The notes: generated by a model from the letters alone, not told the origin. DNA of 10,420 nucleotides from an uncultured Eggerthellaceae bacterium (GCA_934670115.1 CAKUOV010000059.1:1-10420), one strand, 5' to 3'; counted from the stretch's first letter, positions 1 to 6,710 are shown. Numbers and translations are program-made.

Positions 1-3
1 CAA

Positions 4-816
4 ATGCTTGACCCCGTCGCGTTCTCGATTGGGCCGTTTTCGGTACGCTGGTACGGCATTGCCTACATTTTGGGTTTCGCCTGTGCTGCGCTCATTATTG
101 CGCGCACGGCAAAGCGATGGAAGATCTCGCTTGATACCGATTCGCTGATGACCGTTCTTTTGGGCGTGATCATTGGCGTTATCGTGGGCGCGCGTCTGTT
201 CTACTGCCTGTTTTACGGCGATGGCTACTATTTCAGGCATCCGTTGGAGATTTTTGCTCTCTCGCAGGGCGGCATGAGCTTCCATGGCGGTTTAGTTGGT
301 GCGCTTTTGTCGGGCCTGGTCACAGCGCGTATGATTGGGGTTCCGTATCTCACGCTTGCCGATATGGCGGTGGTGGGCGCGCCGTTGGGGCTGCTGTTCG
401 GCCGCTGCGCTAATTTCGTGAACGGCGAGCTGTGGGGTGCCGTGACCGACCTTCCCTGGGGCGTGGTATTCGGCGGCAGCGCCGGTATGATGCCGCGTCA
501 TCCATCTCAGCTCTACGAAGCGGTTCTGGAAGGAATCGTGCTGTTTGTTGTGCTGTATGCGCTCTCGCGCAAGGTGCCGCCGCGCCCCCAGGGTACGTTT
601 CTGGGCGTCTTCCTGGTGGGATATGGCTTGGCGCGTGTGGCGATTGAGTTCGTTCGTCAGCCCGATGCGCAGTTGGGGTATTTGTTCGGCGATTGGCTGA
701 CGATGGGTATGGTGCTATCGTTTCCCCTGATTATCATAGGGATAGCGCTTCTTGTATACGCGGCAAAGACGAAGCGTCCGCAGCAGGGGCAAGTCGCGAA
801 GGGCGAAGCTGAGTAG
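4..816 (+). CDS. lgt: Prolipoprotein diacylglyceryl transferase (Lgt)
   Basis: Integral membrane enzyme that moves the diacylglyceryl group of phosphatidylglycerol onto the lipobox cysteine of prelipoproteins, the first step of lipoprotein maturation. The 270-residue product is of normal family length and has several hydrophobic segments (about 10-33, 48-70, 92-112, 118-134, 175-187, 198-212, 232-254). The Lgt signature is complete at residues 133-145: GRCANFVNGELWG, with Arg134, Asn137, Asn140 and Glu142. Other family landmarks are the SFHGG box with His94, the RHPSQLYEA box at 165-173 and EFVRQPD at 215-221. The N-terminus (MLDPVAFSIGPFSVRWYG) starts where Lgt proteins usually start, so the ATG at position 4 is probably the true start, but only three bases lie upstream and no ribosome binding site can be checked. 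The gene converges on a lipoprotein gene 71 bp away, a plausible substrate. The C-terminus is a short basic, Gln-rich tail. Confidence 0.96.
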   Translation: MLDPVAFSIGPFSVRWYGIAYILGFACAALIIARTAKRWKISLDTDSLMTVLLGVIIGVIVGARLFYCLFYGDGYYFRHPLEIFALSQGGMSFHGGLVGALLSGLVTARMIGVPYLTLADMAVVGAPLGLLFGRCANFVNGELWGAVTDLPWGVVFGGSAGMMPRHPSQLYEAVLEGIVLFVVLYALSRKVPPRPQGTFLGVFLVGYGLARVAIEFVRQPDAQLGYLFGDWLTMGMVLSFPLIIIGIALLVYAAKTKRPQQGQVAKGEAE

Positions 817-887
817 AGTTGTGCCTGCCGCGCCGCGGGTGTGCGCGCAGCTGCGGCACCTGCGGCGGTCATGCGGCGCCGCGCGGG
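817..887. other. GC-rich convergent intergenic region
   Basis: This 71-bp gap between the stops of lgt and the lipoprotein gene is very GC-rich and full of short GCGC/GCGGC dyads. Hairpins may form in RNA from both strands, but neither side has a T-run, so no canonical intrinsic terminator can be called. Confidence 0.5.
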
Positions 888-1460
888 TTACTCTTCGGCT
901 TCGGGCAAGGGGAGCGTGAGGGTAGTTTCTGTCACGCCGCGCTCTTCGTTTCCGAATGTGATGGTCACCGGTTTATCGTTCACCAAAACGAAGCACAGCA
1001 CGATATCGGCTGATTCACCAGGGTTGATGCGCTTTTCGCCCGTGTGCAGCGCGTTGCCGTTCGTGTCGTAGGCCACCGCGACCTTCAGGTGCGTTCCTGC
1101 ACCCTGGTTGCGGCTGACGTTGTACGAGCCCATGACGGATTCGGCAGATGTTCCGCGGTTCGTGACATGCAGGTACAGGGCAAGGCAATCTTTCCCCGAA
1201 GTGTTGCGCACGATTTCTTGGTTGTAAAGAATCATGCTCAAATTTCCCAGCGTGATTGAAGTGCCCTGGTATTGCACCTGGTCAGAGCTGCTGCTTTCCG
1301 ATGATGCCTTGTTGCACCCCGAAAGAAGCGCCGCGCTCATGCACAGTGCAATTGCCACGAGCACGGCAAGAGCGCAGACGCTTTTGCGCGACCTGCGCGC
1401 GGAAAAAGCGCGTGGCGTTGCGGACGAATTCGAGTTGAAAGTGGCGCGATGCAGACTCAT
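888..1460 (-). CDS. Putative DUF4352-like lipoprotein
   Basis: Predicted surface-anchored lipoprotein of 190 residues. The N-terminus has a long basic n-region (residues 1-27, including RRSRK), a hydrophobic core (about 28-44) and a lipobox LLSGC with the acylated Cys at 49. A Ser/Glu-rich spacer of about ten residues follows, then a beta-rich domain (about 61-185) containing YLHVTNRG, NPGESADIVLCF and a C-terminal run of hydrophobic strands. This pattern resembles DUF4352 immunoglobulin-like extracellular domains: a ligand-free beta sandwich with a 'normally N...G' strand and a 'PGE' turn. No enzyme motif is visible and the function is unknown. The start is supported by a good Shine-Dalgarno, AAAGGAG, ten bases upstream on the minus strand. 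The n-region is longer than usual for a lipoprotein signal, but no other start codon lies before the hydrophobic core. The gene is divergent from the FHA-kinase operon and convergent with lgt. The lipoprotein call is firm; the DUF4352 assignment is from pattern recall only. Confidence 0.8.
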   Translation of the reverse strand: MSLHRATFNSNSSATPRAFSARRSRKSVCALAVLVAIALCMSAALLSGCNKASSESSSSDQVQYQGTSITLGNLSMILYNQEIVRNTSGKDCLALYLHVTNRGTSAESVMGSYNVSRNQGAGTHLKVAVAYDTNGNALHTGEKRINPGESADIVLCFVLVNDKPVTITFGNEERGVTETTLTLPLPEAEE

Positions 1461-1561
1461 GCGATGAAAACTCCTTTTGCGTGATTAGTCACACCATAGT
1501 AGCGTGCCGCGCTCGAAAAACGCCCGGTTTTGCCCCTTTTTGAAAAAATAATCGCAAGTCA

Positions 1562-1579
1562 AGGTGTTGCGCAACACCT
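1562..1579. promoter_or_regulatory. Perfect 18-bp palindrome, candidate operator
   Basis: AGGTGTTGCGCAACACCT reads identically on both strands, with no mismatch over 18 bp. It lies in the 197-bp region between two divergent genes, the lipoprotein (start at 1460) and the FHA protein (start at 1658). It is 19 bp upstream of a TACAAT box at 1598-1603, so it covers the place where the -35 element of the operon promoter would be. This is typical placement for a dimeric regulator, but the regulator is unknown. Being so short and without a T-tail, it is unlikely to be a terminator. Confidence 0.55.
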
Positions 1580-1597
1580 GTGCGGCAAAAAAGCATC

Positions 1598-1603
1598 TAC
1601 AAT
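1598..1603 (+). promoter_or_regulatory. Putative -10 box of FHA-PP2C-kinase operon
   Basis: TACAAT matches the sigma-70 -10 consensus at 5 of 6 positions and is 54 bp upstream of the GTG start of the FHA gene. No good -35 hexamer stands 16-18 bp upstream, where the palindrome ends, so the promoter may be activator-dependent or the call may be wrong. Confidence 0.35.
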
Positions 1604-1645
1604 AAGAGGACGCGTCATTGATTATGCGGCAGGAAAAGGGGCGAC

Positions 1646-1652
1646 GGGAGGG
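1646..1652 (+). promoter_or_regulatory. Shine-Dalgarno of FHA-protein gene
   Basis: GGGAGGG is five bases upstream of the GTG at 1658. The in-frame ATG at 1688 has no comparable site, so this ribosome binding site decides in favour of the GTG start. Confidence 0.7.
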
Positions 1653-1657
1653 CGAAC

Positions 1658-2767
1658 GTGGGCGAAGCAGCGAACCGCGAAGAACCGATGAAAGATCAGG
1701 GATGGTATACCGCGTTTTACCGGTATGCGGAGTACCTTCGCCTGCTGACAAACGGTGCGCTCAACCATAAAACGCTGTATGCATACGTGGGCTTGAACGG
1801 CCGATATGTGAACAACCAGAACCCCGAGATGAGAAAACGCAGCGCAAGTGGACTGTCGCGCCTGCTTCATTCTTCGCGCTATGCTTCCGATTTTCAGGAA
1901 AGCTTGCGTCAGAATCCTGCTCTTTTCCGGCAGGCGGCAACGTGTTTGGCGCAGGACTTGCTGCGGGAAACCGATGGTGATCGGGCACGTTTAGTGGCGG
2001 ATCTGTTGGAGACGGGCTACGAGCAGTTGCGCGCGGGGCTTATCGCGGAAATTCCCCAGGGGCGCATTGATATCAGCACAACGCGCCTTGATGGCGAAAT
2101 CGAGCTGTTGCGTGCGTGGACGCGTGAGCAAATCGCCCTTGATGCCGATGCTTGCCTGCATGCGGTCCTCTGCTCGTTTTTCTACCTGATGACGTTTGGG
2201 CACTTGGAGGAGCAGTTCGCAAACAGGCTGGTTGACGAGAGTCCAACTGATATGTTGACCTGCGAAGATGATGTTTCGTATAGCGAATCGTCGCGCGCGT
2301 GCATCTTGCGTGCGGTTGATGACAACCCTGCCTCCATTGAAAACATGTGGGCTATCAATCAGGGTGGCCCGTTCCTTATCGGCCGCTACGTGGACTGCGA
2401 TGCGGTGGAGACAAACGGCTTGGTGTCGCGCCGTCATTGCAGCATTTTCCGCGAGCACGATGTTTGGTACGTGCGTGACGAGGGGTCGCGGTATGGCACC
2501 GCGGTGCATCGCGGCGGTCGCACCGTGTGGAGCAGCGGAAACGGCGTCGGCGCGGCAGGTGAAGGCGCTGGTGCGGAAGGCGGCGCTGCCGGCGCTGTTG
2601 GCGCAGGCGCGAGCGTCGCTGGTGAAGGCGATACTGGCGCGGCTGGCGCACCAACGGAAGCGGAGTGCTTCCCCTTGGCGTTTGGCGACTGCCTGGTGTT
2701 GGCGGGGCATGTGCGCTATTGGTTCGTGTCGCTGCAAAACGTCGAGCGCCTGCTTATCATCGGCTAG
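1658..2767 (+). CDS. FHA-domain protein with unknown N-terminal region
   Basis: Predicted cytosolic phosphothreonine-binding protein of 369 residues, first gene of an operon with a PP2C phosphatase and a Ser/Thr kinase. The C-terminal part is an FHA domain from about 237 to 360. It has the FLIGR strand (Gly242-Arg243), SRRH at 257-260 and GSRYGT at 276-281, the conserved phosphopeptide-binding loops, and the closing strands FGDCLVLAGHVRYWFV at 342-357. Between the GSRYGT turn and those last strands lies an Ala/Gly/Glu low-complexity stretch (about 294-332) with no counterpart in a standard FHA fold. The first 230 residues look alpha-helical, begin with an aromatic segment (WYTAFYRYAEYLRLL) and are not recognised. 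No signal peptide or membrane segment is seen. The GTG start is chosen for its ribosome binding site; ATG at 1688 would remove ten residues. It probably reads phosphorylation made by the kinase of the same operon, which is an inference from family knowledge and context. Confidence 0.88.
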   Translation: MGEAANREEPMKDQGWYTAFYRYAEYLRLLTNGALNHKTLYAYVGLNGRYVNNQNPEMRKRSASGLSRLLHSSRYASDFQESLRQNPALFRQAATCLAQDLLRETDGDRARLVADLLETGYEQLRAGLIAEIPQGRIDISTTRLDGEIELLRAWTREQIALDADACLHAVLCSFFYLMTFGHLEEQFANRLVDESPTDMLTCEDDVSYSESSRACILRAVDDNPASIENMWAINQGGPFLIGRYVDCDAVETNGLVSRRHCSIFREHDVWYVRDEGSRYGTAVHRGGRTVWSSGNGVGAAGEGAGAEGGAAGAVGAGASVAGEGDTGAAGAPTEAECFPLAFGDCLVLAGHVRYWFVSLQNVERLLIIG

Positions 2768-2781
2768 GGTTGAACGGCGCG

Positions 2782-2791
2782 AAGGAAGGGG
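2782..2791 (+). promoter_or_regulatory. Shine-Dalgarno of PP2C gene
   Basis: AAGGAAGGGG ends 8 bases before the GTG at 2800 and directly abuts another in-frame GTG at 2791. The spacing favours 2800. The reading frame is open as far back as 2665, but starts that far upstream would lie inside the FHA gene and lack homology to the PP2C fold. Confidence 0.65.
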
Positions 2792-2799
2792 TGTGCCTT

Positions 2800-3756
2800 G
2801 TGCTGCTGTGCGCGGGAGTGTCTGAAAAAGGGCCGGTTAAATCAGTGAATCAAGACGCCTACCTGGTGAAACGTGCCCAGACTTCTGCGGGCGATGTTGC
2901 GCTTGCGGTTGTTGCAGACGGCATGAGCGGTCTACAGCGCGGTCAGGTGGCATCGGGCGCTATCGTGCGCGCTTTCGATGAATGGTTCCAGCGCGATCTT
3001 CCGCTTGCGGGGGAGTCGCTGGGGTTTTCGGGCGACGCTTTCGCGCGGGCGATGCAGGTGCAATGGGCGAATCTGCTGCAAGAAATTAATCTCTCGCTTT
3101 TGAAGCGCGGTCTGCATGAGGGCGTCTCGATGGGTGCTGCGTGCACGGTGTTTCTGGTGGCGGCTGAGACATATTACGTGATGCAGGTGGGCGACACGCG
3201 CCTCTACTGTTTAGACAATCGGGCGGTTTGTCAGATAACGCGCGATCAGACGTTTGCGGCGCGCGAGATTGCTGCAGGGCGCTTGGCTAGCAACGAGGCC
3301 GAGCGGCATCCTTTGCGCAATTCGTTGCTGCAATGCGTGGGCGCCTCGCATGATTTGATGCCTGTTTTTTCTCAGGGCCCGTTCGATAAACGGTACTCCT
3401 ATCTTGTGTGCAGCGATGGTTTTCGCAGGTCGTTGACGGATGCGGAATTGTATCAAGCGCTCAATGCATCGGCGCTTCGTGCGCGTGCTGCATCGGCGCG
3501 CGGTGAGGGTGTCGGCGCGGCGGCAACGCGGGATGCGGGTGCGGATGCCGATGGTACGGCTGCGGCCGCCGCAACGGCTTCTTTCCTTGGCACATCCCCT
3601 GATGAACGCTTGAAAGCGTACTTGCGCCAGCTTATTGATGTGGTGTTCGCGCGCGGCCAACGCGATAATGCGACGGTTGTTGCTGTGACTTCAGGGGCGG
3701 CGCCTTCCGTTTCTTCCTCTGACCGCAACGAATCCGAAAGGTGCGGGTCATGTTAG
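2800..3756 (+). CDS. PP2C-type Ser/Thr protein phosphatase
   Basis: Metal-dependent phosphatase of the PPM/PP2C family (318 residues from the GTG at 2800), predicted to remove phosphate from Ser/Thr residues phosphorylated by the downstream kinase. All main motifs are present: GxxSEKGxVKxxNQDA with Asp19, VVADGMSG with metal-binding Asp40 (usual form DGMGG), GAACT, QVGDTRLY with Asp132, ITRDQTF, VCSDG with Asp206 and RDNATVV with Asp289. It should therefore be active. An Ala/Gly/Arg-rich low-complexity insert (about 220-260) separates the CSDG strand from the C-terminal helix and DNAT strand. There is no membrane segment. The gene starts 33 bp after the FHA gene stop and ends inside the kinase gene, sharing ATGTTAG, so translation of phosphatase and kinase is probably coupled. 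The GTG at 2791 is an alternative start adding three residues. Confidence 0.9.
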   Translation: MLLCAGVSEKGPVKSVNQDAYLVKRAQTSAGDVALAVVADGMSGLQRGQVASGAIVRAFDEWFQRDLPLAGESLGFSGDAFARAMQVQWANLLQEINLSLLKRGLHEGVSMGAACTVFLVAAETYYVMQVGDTRLYCLDNRAVCQITRDQTFAAREIAAGRLASNEAERHPLRNSLLQCVGASHDLMPVFSQGPFDKRYSYLVCSDGFRRSLTDAELYQALNASALRARAASARGEGVGAAATRDAGADADGTAAAAATASFLGTSPDERLKAYLRQLIDVVFARGQRDNATVVAVTSGAAPSVSSSDRNESERCGSC

Positions 3757-5276
3757 GGCGCGGCGAGGTGCTGGCGGGCGATTACGTTATTGACGCGCTG
3801 CTGGGCAAGGGCGGCATGGGATGCGTGTATCGTGCGCATGTTCAAGAGCAGCCGAATGTTGCAGTTGCGATAAAAGAGCTGCCGCCTACGGTGCGCCTGA
3901 GTTCGGGCCAGCTGGTGGCGCAGGGAATATCGTCCCAGATGAGGCTCATGAAACGCGTTAATCATCCTCATATTGCAAAGCTGCTTGATGCGTTTTTGTG
4001 GAACGGGTCGTTCTATTTTGTGTTCGAGTATGTGGCGGGTCGTTCGCTACAAAGCATCGTTGCGACAAGCGGTGCGCTTCCCGAGCGGCAGGCGTTGGAA
4101 TACGCGCGCGAGTTGTGCGATATTTTGGGGTACTTGCATGGGCTTGAGCCTGCCGTGGTGTATCGCGACATGAAGCCGAGCAACGTGCTTCTGGATGACG
4201 CCGGTGCGCTGAACGTGGTTGATTTAGGGATTGCGCGCGAGTTCAAAGCGGCCGACGACCAGCGTAAAGATACGGTCGCGTTTGGCACGCGGGGCTATGC
4301 GCCGCCCGAGCAATACGGCTGCGCGCAAACCGATGCGCGCTCTGACATTTATGCGCTGGGTTGCACGTTGTGGCACTTGTTGGCAGGGTGCCCGCCGCCC
4401 ATGGAGTTCCCTTTGCCATCGATACGTGCGGTGAATCCGCAGGTCAGCGAAGCGTGCGATGCGCTTATTCAGCAGTGCACGCAGCTTGATCGGGCGGCGC
4501 GCTATCAGACGTGCGCGCATCTTGCGCGCGACATCCAACGCATTTTGGATGACCAAGCTTGCGGGGAAGACCACGCGGGCGAAGGAGCGCGCAACGCGGT
4601 TGCGGATGGCGCGGTCTTGACGGGTGGGGCGGCTGCGCTGGGAAGGGAAGTTGCGGAAGACGCTTCCGTTCCGCGCGCCGCAGGTCAGGGCGCGTCGGGC
4701 GAGGTCGATGGTCCTGCTGAGCGCCTGGCAGCAGCGTTCAGGCGCCTGCTCAAACCATGGCCGATGCATGCGGCGCCGGAGGGCGGCGCGGCATCGGAAG
4801 GCAGCGCGGCATCGGGAGCTGCGGCTGTGGCGGACGCGTTGGTGACGGCAGCGGCATCGGGAGCTGCGGTTGTGGCGGATGCGCAGGATGTGGCTGCCGC
4901 ACCGAGCGAGTTGGCGCACGGCGGCGGCGCGGCTGATGCGCGGGGGAAGGGCGCACGTGGCGTTTTGGACGCAAACGGTAACTTGCTTGATGGTGCGCAG
5001 AACAACAGAGATGACCAGGTGTTTTCGCTTCTTCGCGCCAATCGATCGGCGCTGGGTCGCTCGGAGATTGCAGATTATTGCTTTGCACACGCCGACGCGT
5101 TGTTGGGCGGCGACGTGCCCACTACGCTTTTGGATAATCTTTTCGAAGAAGAAGGCCGCCCCACGGGCGATTTTTTTGTTGGCACCGCTGTGGCCAGCGA
5201 TTTCTTCTTCACGATTGTGCAGACCGACCTTTGCGCGCACGATGATACGGATGAGCCGGACGATTGGGAAGCCTGA
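3750..5276 (+). CDS. Cytosolic Ser/Thr protein kinase (PknB-like) with long linker
   Basis: Hanks-type protein kinase of 508 residues. The kinase domain spans about 12-270. It shows a P-loop GKGGMGCVY (19-27), VAIK with Lys42, YRDMKPSN with catalytic Asp140 and Asn145, GTRGYAPPEQYG and SDIYALGCTLWHLL. Two core positions are unusual: the metal-binding triad is DLG (Asp158) rather than DFG, and the alpha-C helix has Gln63 in SSQMRLMKRVNHPHI where Glu normally pairs with the P-loop lysine. A long Ala/Gly/Glu-rich linker (about 270-402) follows, then an unrecognised C-terminal region (403-508) ending in an acidic tail. No transmembrane or PASTA region is seen, so it is probably soluble, unlike the typical cell-wall PknB. 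ATG at 3750 is preferred over the upstream GTG at 3741 because GAAAGG lies 8 bases before it and the start overlaps the phosphatase stop. The likely role is the writer of a local phosphorylation switch; its targets are unknown. Confidence 0.92.
   Translation: MLGRGEVLAGDYVIDALLGKGGMGCVYRAHVQEQPNVAVAIKELPPTVRLSSGQLVAQGISSQMRLMKRVNHPHIAKLLDAFLWNGSFYFVFEYVAGRSLQSIVATSGALPERQALEYARELCDILGYLHGLEPAVVYRDMKPSNVLLDDAGALNVVDLGIAREFKAADDQRKDTVAFGTRGYAPPEQYGCAQTDARSDIYALGCTLWHLLAGCPPPMEFPLPSIRAVNPQVSEACDALIQQCTQLDRAARYQTCAHLARDIQRILDDQACGEDHAGEGARNAVADGAVLTGGAAALGREVAEDASVPRAAGQGASGEVDGPAERLAAAFRRLLKPWPMHAAPEGGAASEGSAASGAAAVADALVTAAASGAAVVADAQDVAAAPSELAHGGGAADARGKGARGVLDANGNLLDGAQNNRDDQVFSLLRANRSALGRSEIADYCFAHADALLGGDVPTTLLDNLFEEEGRPTGDFFVGTAVASDFFFTIVQTDLCAHDDTDEPDDWEA
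4806..4883 (+). repeat. Two-copy 45-bp-period repeat in kinase linker
   Basis: A 33-bp unit at 4806-4838 recurs at 4851-4883 with two differences, both C/T. The copies encode AASGAAAVADA and AASGAAVVADA in the kinase linker. The 45-bp period is 15 codons, so a change in copy number would keep the frame. Confidence 0.75.
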
Positions 5277-5438
5277 TAGGGCGCGCCGTTCGATTGCGGC
5301 CTCCCTGGCGGCACCTATGCCGCTCACGGCTGTGCGGCAGCGCTCGAGCGCCTTCCGCCTTCCGCTTCCCCGTGCATCATCTTCGTTACGAAAACGTGCT
5401 TTTCCGTGCTGCAGACGTTTTTCCCGCGCAAAGCGTTC

Positions 5439-5444
5439 TATACT
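5439..5444 (+). promoter_or_regulatory. Putative -10 box of flavodiiron gene
   Basis: TATACT matches the -10 consensus at 5 of 6 positions and lies 78 bp upstream of the ATG. The sequence around 5414-5422 (GACGTTTTT) would be the -35 region and is a weak match. Confidence 0.35.
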
Positions 5445-5510
5445 TTTCGCAGACAATGGCGCGCGGTGCGTTTCAAAGACAAGGCTCGCGTGATGCGCGC
5501 AACAAACAAG

Positions 5511-5517
5511 AAAGGAG
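5511..5517 (+). promoter_or_regulatory. Shine-Dalgarno of flavodiiron gene
   Basis: AAAGGAG stands five bases before the ATG at 5523. It fixes the start there rather than at the far upstream in-frame ATG at 5406, which would add 39 residues with no family counterpart. Confidence 0.8.
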
Positions 5518-5522
5518 CGCTC

Positions 5523-6698
5523 ATGGCACTTCATCAGGATATCGTTCCCGTTGGCGTGAACGATCACGACATCGATCTGTTCGAGGGACAGTATCGCGTC
5601 CCGAACGGCATGGCGTACAGTTCCTACGTGATTTTGGATGAGAAGATTGCCGTCATGGATACGGTGGATGCTCATTTCGGGCAGGAGTGGCTGGCGAATC
5701 TGAAGGCCGCACTTGCGGGCCGCACCCCCGATTGCCTGGTGGTTCAGCACATGGAGCCGGACCATTCGGCAAATATTGCGGTGTTCGCGGAGGCGTTTCC
5801 GCAGGCGGAAATCGTGGCATCGGCCAAAGCGTTTGCAATGATGAAAGCGTATTTTGGCACGGATTATGCCGAGCGCCGCGTGGTGGTGGGTGACGGCGAT
5901 ACGCTTTCGCTCGGTGCTCATCAGTTGGCATTTGTAACGGCGCCTATGGTTCATTGGCCCGAAGTCATCATGACGTACGACGCTGCCAGCAAGACGCTTT
6001 TCTCGGCGGATGCATTCGGCAAGTTCGGTGCGCTTGATACGCCGGACGGCGCGGAAGAAGACGGCTGGGCGTGCGAGGCGCGCCGCTATTATTTCGGCAT
6101 TGTGGGCAAGTTCGGCAAGCAGGTGCAGGCGGTGCTGAAAAAGGCGGCGGCGCTGGACATCCAGACCATTTGCCCTCTGCATGGTCCGGTACTCACTGAG
6201 GATTTGGGTTACTACCTGAACCTGTATAATACCTGGTCAAGCTATGAACCCGAAGATAAGGGTGTCACGATTGCGTACTGTTCCGTTTACGGTCACACAA
6301 AGCAAGCGGCGCTTGTGCTGGCGCAGAAGCTGCAAGATGCCGGCGTGCCAAGCGTTTCGGTGTTTGACCTGGCGCGCGACGATATGGCCGAAGCGGTGGA
6401 AGATGCGTTCCGCTACGACCGCCTGGTGCTGGTGAGCACCACGTATAACGGCGATATGTTCCCGTTCATGAAGGACTTCATCCACCACTTGATTGACCAT
6501 GCGTATCAGAATCGCACGATTGCCCTGATGGAGAGCGGGTCGTGGGCGCCTACGGCGGCGCGTGTTATGCGTACGGCGCTGGAGGGTTGCAAAAATCTTA
6601 CGTTTGCCGAAACCGTGGTGACCTTGCGCGGCGCGCTTGAGGCAGATGCAGCCGCTCAGGAACAAATGGACGCGCTTGTTGCCGAGCTTGCGCAGTAG
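5523..6698 (+). CDS. fprA: Class A flavodiiron protein (O2/NO reductase)
   Basis: Cytosolic flavodiiron protein of 391 residues, which reduces O2 to water and/or NO to N2O and protects anaerobes from oxygen and nitrosative stress. The N-terminal metallo-beta-lactamase-like half (about 1-245) has all diiron ligands: HMEPDH with His76, Glu78, Asp80 and His81, then His144 in APMVHWPE, Asp163 in SADAFGKFG and His220 in CPLHGP. The C-terminal half (about 248-390) is a flavodoxin domain with the FMN phosphate loop CSVYGHTKQAA (253-263), STTYNGDMFP and the ESGSWAP flavin loop. No rubredoxin or flavin reductase domain is fused, which makes it class A. It must receive electrons from a separate rubredoxin or similar carrier, and none is encoded nearby. 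It appears to be transcribed alone, with its own ribosome binding site and a possible terminator at its end. Choice between O2 and NO as substrate cannot be read from the sequence. Confidence 0.94.
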   Translation: MALHQDIVPVGVNDHDIDLFEGQYRVPNGMAYSSYVILDEKIAVMDTVDAHFGQEWLANLKAALAGRTPDCLVVQHMEPDHSANIAVFAEAFPQAEIVASAKAFAMMKAYFGTDYAERRVVVGDGDTLSLGAHQLAFVTAPMVHWPEVIMTYDAASKTLFSADAFGKFGALDTPDGAEEDGWACEARRYYFGIVGKFGKQVQAVLKKAAALDIQTICPLHGPVLTEDLGYYLNLYNTWSSYEPEDKGVTIAYCSVYGHTKQAALVLAQKLQDAGVPSVSVFDLARDDMAEAVEDAFRYDRLVLVSTTYNGDMFPFMKDFIHHLIDHAYQNRTIALMESGSWAPTAARVMRTALEGCKNLTFAETVVTLRGALEADAAAQEQMDALVAELAQ

Positions 6699-6710
6699 GG
6701 CAGGCTTTTT
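6685..6710 (+). terminator. Possible intrinsic terminator overlapping flavodiiron stop
   Basis: AGCTTGC (6685-6691) can pair with GCAGGCT (6700-6706), with one G-T wobble and an 8-base loop, followed by TTTT. The stem includes the last codons and the loop includes the stop codon. It is short, so the call is tentative. Confidence 0.4.

Larger units (their letters stand above)
5277..5522. other. Intergenic region between kinase and flavodiiron genes
   Basis: These 246 bp have no convincing gene. A 12-bp palindrome GCGCTCGAGCGC lies at 5340-5351 but has no T-run, so it is not a clear terminator. The region should contain the end of the kinase operon and the promoter of the flavodiiron gene. Confidence 0.5.

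Noticed and set aside
817..887. Terminator between lgt and the lipoprotein gene
   Set aside because: Several GC-rich dyads can be drawn, but none is followed by a T-run on either strand.
1370..1390. Twin-arginine (Tat) signal in the lipoprotein
   Set aside because: RRSRK is present but the FLK part of the Tat motif is missing, and the lipobox explains the signal.
1991..2737. 248-codon minus-strand open frame opposite the FHA gene
   Set aside because: Composition is typical of an antisense shadow (Ala/Arg/His-rich, no motif), and the sense strand has a clear FHA domain.
2665..2799. Upstream extension of the PP2C reading frame
   Set aside because: The added 45 residues overlap the FHA gene and show no PP2C homology. 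The ribosome binding site at 2782-2791 supports GTG 2800.
5406..5522. Upstream start for the flavodiiron gene
   Set aside because: The 39 extra residues are basic and unlike the family N-terminus, and a strong AAAGGAG precedes ATG 5523.
4224..6182. 652-codon open frame on the minus strand
   Set aside because: It lies opposite the kinase and flavodiiron genes, spans their intergenic gap, is very Arg/His/Cys-rich with no domain, and is explained by GC-rich codon structure of the sense genes.
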